A stretch of DNA of 64,000 nt from Halomonas sp. CH40 (GTDB lineage Bacteria; Pseudomonadota; Gammaproteobacteria; Pseudomonadales; Halomonadaceae), in NCBI GenBank assembly GCA_041875495.1, contig CP112982.1:434001-498000 (forward strand), written 5' to 3'. Below the pieces are notes generated by a model. That model ran no database searches and was not told the origin of the DNA. It saw only the letters and a list, made by a program, of their open reading frames with translations. Position 1 is the stretch's first letter, and every line of letters begins with the position of its first letter. Below, piece after piece: positions 61,124 through 64,000 of the stretch. The translations under genes were made by a program, and so were the position numbers.

Positions 61124-62455
61124 TCAGTCGTGCCAGCGGGTCAGCCGATAATGGCGGTAATAGCCAAGCAGCACAGCGGAGCGCACCAGGGTAAACAGAG
61201 TAAAGGCTAGCCACAGGCCATGGTTGTGCCAATCCCCAAACTGTTGGGAAAGCCACCAGGCAGGCAGGTAAACCGCCAGGCCGATAAAAATGCTGTTGCG
61301 CATTTCCTTTACCGCCGTGGTGCCGATAAACACGCCGTCCAACAGGTAGCTCCAGACGGCCAGCAGAGGCATTACCACCATCCACGGCAGGTAAACAGCC
61401 GCGGTTTCGCGCACCTCGGACAGACCTGTGAGTAAGGCAATCAGCGCATTGCCGCCCAGGGCAAAGGCCAGTGAAGCAGCCAGGGCCGTCCAGAAGGAAA
61501 AACGTGCCGCCGCCTTGATGGTGGCGGCAAAGGCCGCCCAGTCGCGTTTGCCAAAGGCACGTCCGACCAGTGACTCTGCAGCGTGGGCAAAGCCATCCAG
61601 TGCGTAGCTGACCAGCAGGATGAACTGCAGTAAAACCGCATTGGCTGCCAATATGGTATCTCCCTGGCGGGCACCTTGAGAGGTGAAAAAAGCCATGGCA
61701 AACAGCAGCCCCAGGGTGCGCACAAAAAGATGCGCATTGACATGAAATAGCGCCCGGTAAGCGCTCAAGGCGAGTAGCTGGCTTTTAAGGAAATGTCCGT
61801 CAAGCAGCTTGAGCTGACGGCTAATCAGATAAACCCCCAGCAGCAGCGCCGAATAGTCGGCCAGCACACTGGCCCAGGCCACGCCGTCTGTGGTCATCCC
61901 CAGCCCGACCACAAACCAGATATCCAGCACAATATTGACGCTGTTGGTGAGCACCAGAATCATCAGGGTAACGCGGGCATTCTGCTGGCCGAGAAACCAG
62001 CCCAGAATGGCGTAATTGGCCAGCACCGCTGGCGCTGAATAAATGCGTATTGCGGCGTATTCCCGTGCCAGCGGGGTAGCAGTTGCGCTGCCATCGAGCA
62101 GCCATAGCCCCAGGGATACCAGCGGGGTGGCGAAGACAATCAGTAAAACGCCGATGACCGCTGCCATGATCAGCGCCTGGCCCAGCAGGTTGCGCACCTC
62201 GCTGTCGCTTTCCCTACCCACCGCCTGGGCGGTCAGCCCTGTGGTGCCCATACGCAGAAACCCGAACCCCCAGTAAAGGAAGCTGAACAGGGTGGCGCCC
62301 AGGGTAACCGATGCCAGATAGCGGGAGTCCGGCAAATGGCCAACCACAGCGGTATCCACCAGCCCCAGCAGCGGGACAGTAATATTGGAAAGAATAATTG
62401 GCCACGCCAGCGCCCAGATGCGCTGGCGGGGTAGAGCAGATGAGCGGGGTGTCAC
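61124..62455 (-). CDS. MATE family efflux transporter (DinF type)
   Basis: A 443-residue membrane protein with 12 predicted segments in two related halves. The N-terminus RIWALAWPIILSNITVPLLGLVDTAVVGHL is the DinF-type MATE signature. Members extrude cationic compounds in exchange for Na+ or H+. It starts at a GTG (62455) with a poor ribosome site, so the start is less certain than the rest. It lies 33 bases after the ferredoxin gene. Confidence 0.9.
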   Translation of the reverse strand: MTPRSSALPRQRIWALAWPIILSNITVPLLGLVDTAVVGHLPDSRYLASVTLGATLFSFLYWGFGFLRMGTTGLTAQAVGRESDSEVRNLLGQALIMAAVIGVLLIVFATPLVSLGLWLLDGSATATPLAREYAAIRIYSAPAVLANYAILGWFLGQQNARVTLMILVLTNSVNIVLDIWFVVGLGMTTDGVAWASVLADYSALLLGVYLISRQLKLLDGHFLKSQLLALSAYRALFHVNAHLFVRTLGLLFAMAFFTSQGARQGDTILAANAVLLQFILLVSYALDGFAHAAESLVGRAFGKRDWAAFAATIKAAARFSFWTALAASLAFALGGNALIALLTGLSEVRETAAVYLPWMVVMPLLAVWSYLLDGVFIGTTAVKEMRNSIFIGLAVYLPAWWLSQQFGDWHNHGLWLAFTLFTLVRSAVLLGYYRHYRLTRWHD

Positions 62456-62488
62456 GTTGGAGATCAGATCAGGTTGGGCGGTGGTCGC

Positions 62489-62803
<315 letters not shown>

Positions 62804-62821
62804 TCAACAATACACTGGTGG

Positions 62822-64000
<1,179 letters not shown>

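Overview
The window looks like a chromosomal segment of a moderately halophilic gammaproteobacterium, most likely a Halomonas-type organism (Halomonadaceae). This rests on recognition of the proteins (UgpB, SpeA, PolA, TmcA, CoaD, AtoE and others are gammaproteobacterial in type), on the strongly acidic exported binding proteins, and on a GC-rich composition that I did not compute. There are no rRNA or tRNA genes that I can see.

Layout. 1-2470: glycerol-3-phosphate uptake genes ugpB-ugpA-ugpE (minus; ugpE cut by the window edge), preceded by three PhoB-like half sites in 11-bp register. 2679-5227: an ArgE-type deacetylase, a small conserved protein, a YchJ protein and a GIY-YIG protein. 5253-17000: a long minus-strand catabolic island (polar amino acid ABC transporter, Usp protein, NhaC-type carrier, thiolase, M20 deacylase, two CoA-transferase subunits, class III aminotransferase) with a divergent LysR regulator. 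The enzyme set fits breakdown of an N-acylated beta-amino acid through a 3-oxoacyl-CoA. 17192-25847: a small protein, a FAH-family hydrolase, speA, thrB, polA and an AAA-ATPase/nuclease-like protein. 26106-30310: a ferric iron ABC transporter whose three genes lie in a split, alternating-strand arrangement with Fur-like boxes. 30653-33811: a TakP-like 2-oxoacid TRAP transporter, with two PdhR-like palindromes in the upstream region shared with tmcA. 34174-38923: tmcA, pepD and a DUF1016 nuclease-like gene.

39184-48766: a plus-strand operon joining a ribose-type ABC importer to maleylacetate reductase, an aminohydrolase-type amidohydrolase, a 3-hydroxyisobutyrate-dehydrogenase-like enzyme, an intradiol (hydroxyquinol-type) dioxygenase and a RutE-like flavin reductase. 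The substrate is not evident; no hydroxylase is present. It is followed by a TauE/SafE permease and a regulator that fuses a winged helix to a solute-binding domain and is truncated by a REP-like element. 50552-52382: an SDR dehydrogenase and a pirin.

52470-54660 is the mobile region: an IS110-family element of the IS1111 type sits inside a decayed tnpB. Its long non-coding end should encode a bridge/seekRNA, and it contains a contiguous 15-base stretch whose two halves match the two target flanks. 54719-64000: dps, glycerate kinase, a DUF1007 + NicO pair with a perfect Zur core box, a HIT protein, an entericidin-like lipoprotein, an acyl-CoA thioesterase, atoE, a MATE exporter, a 4Fe-4S ferredoxin, coaD and a partial ketoacyl synthase.

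A trait running across the window is tandem duplication of 12-16 bases across stop codons (FAH gene, speA, dps, nicO), which in two cases fills the whole gap between convergent genes.
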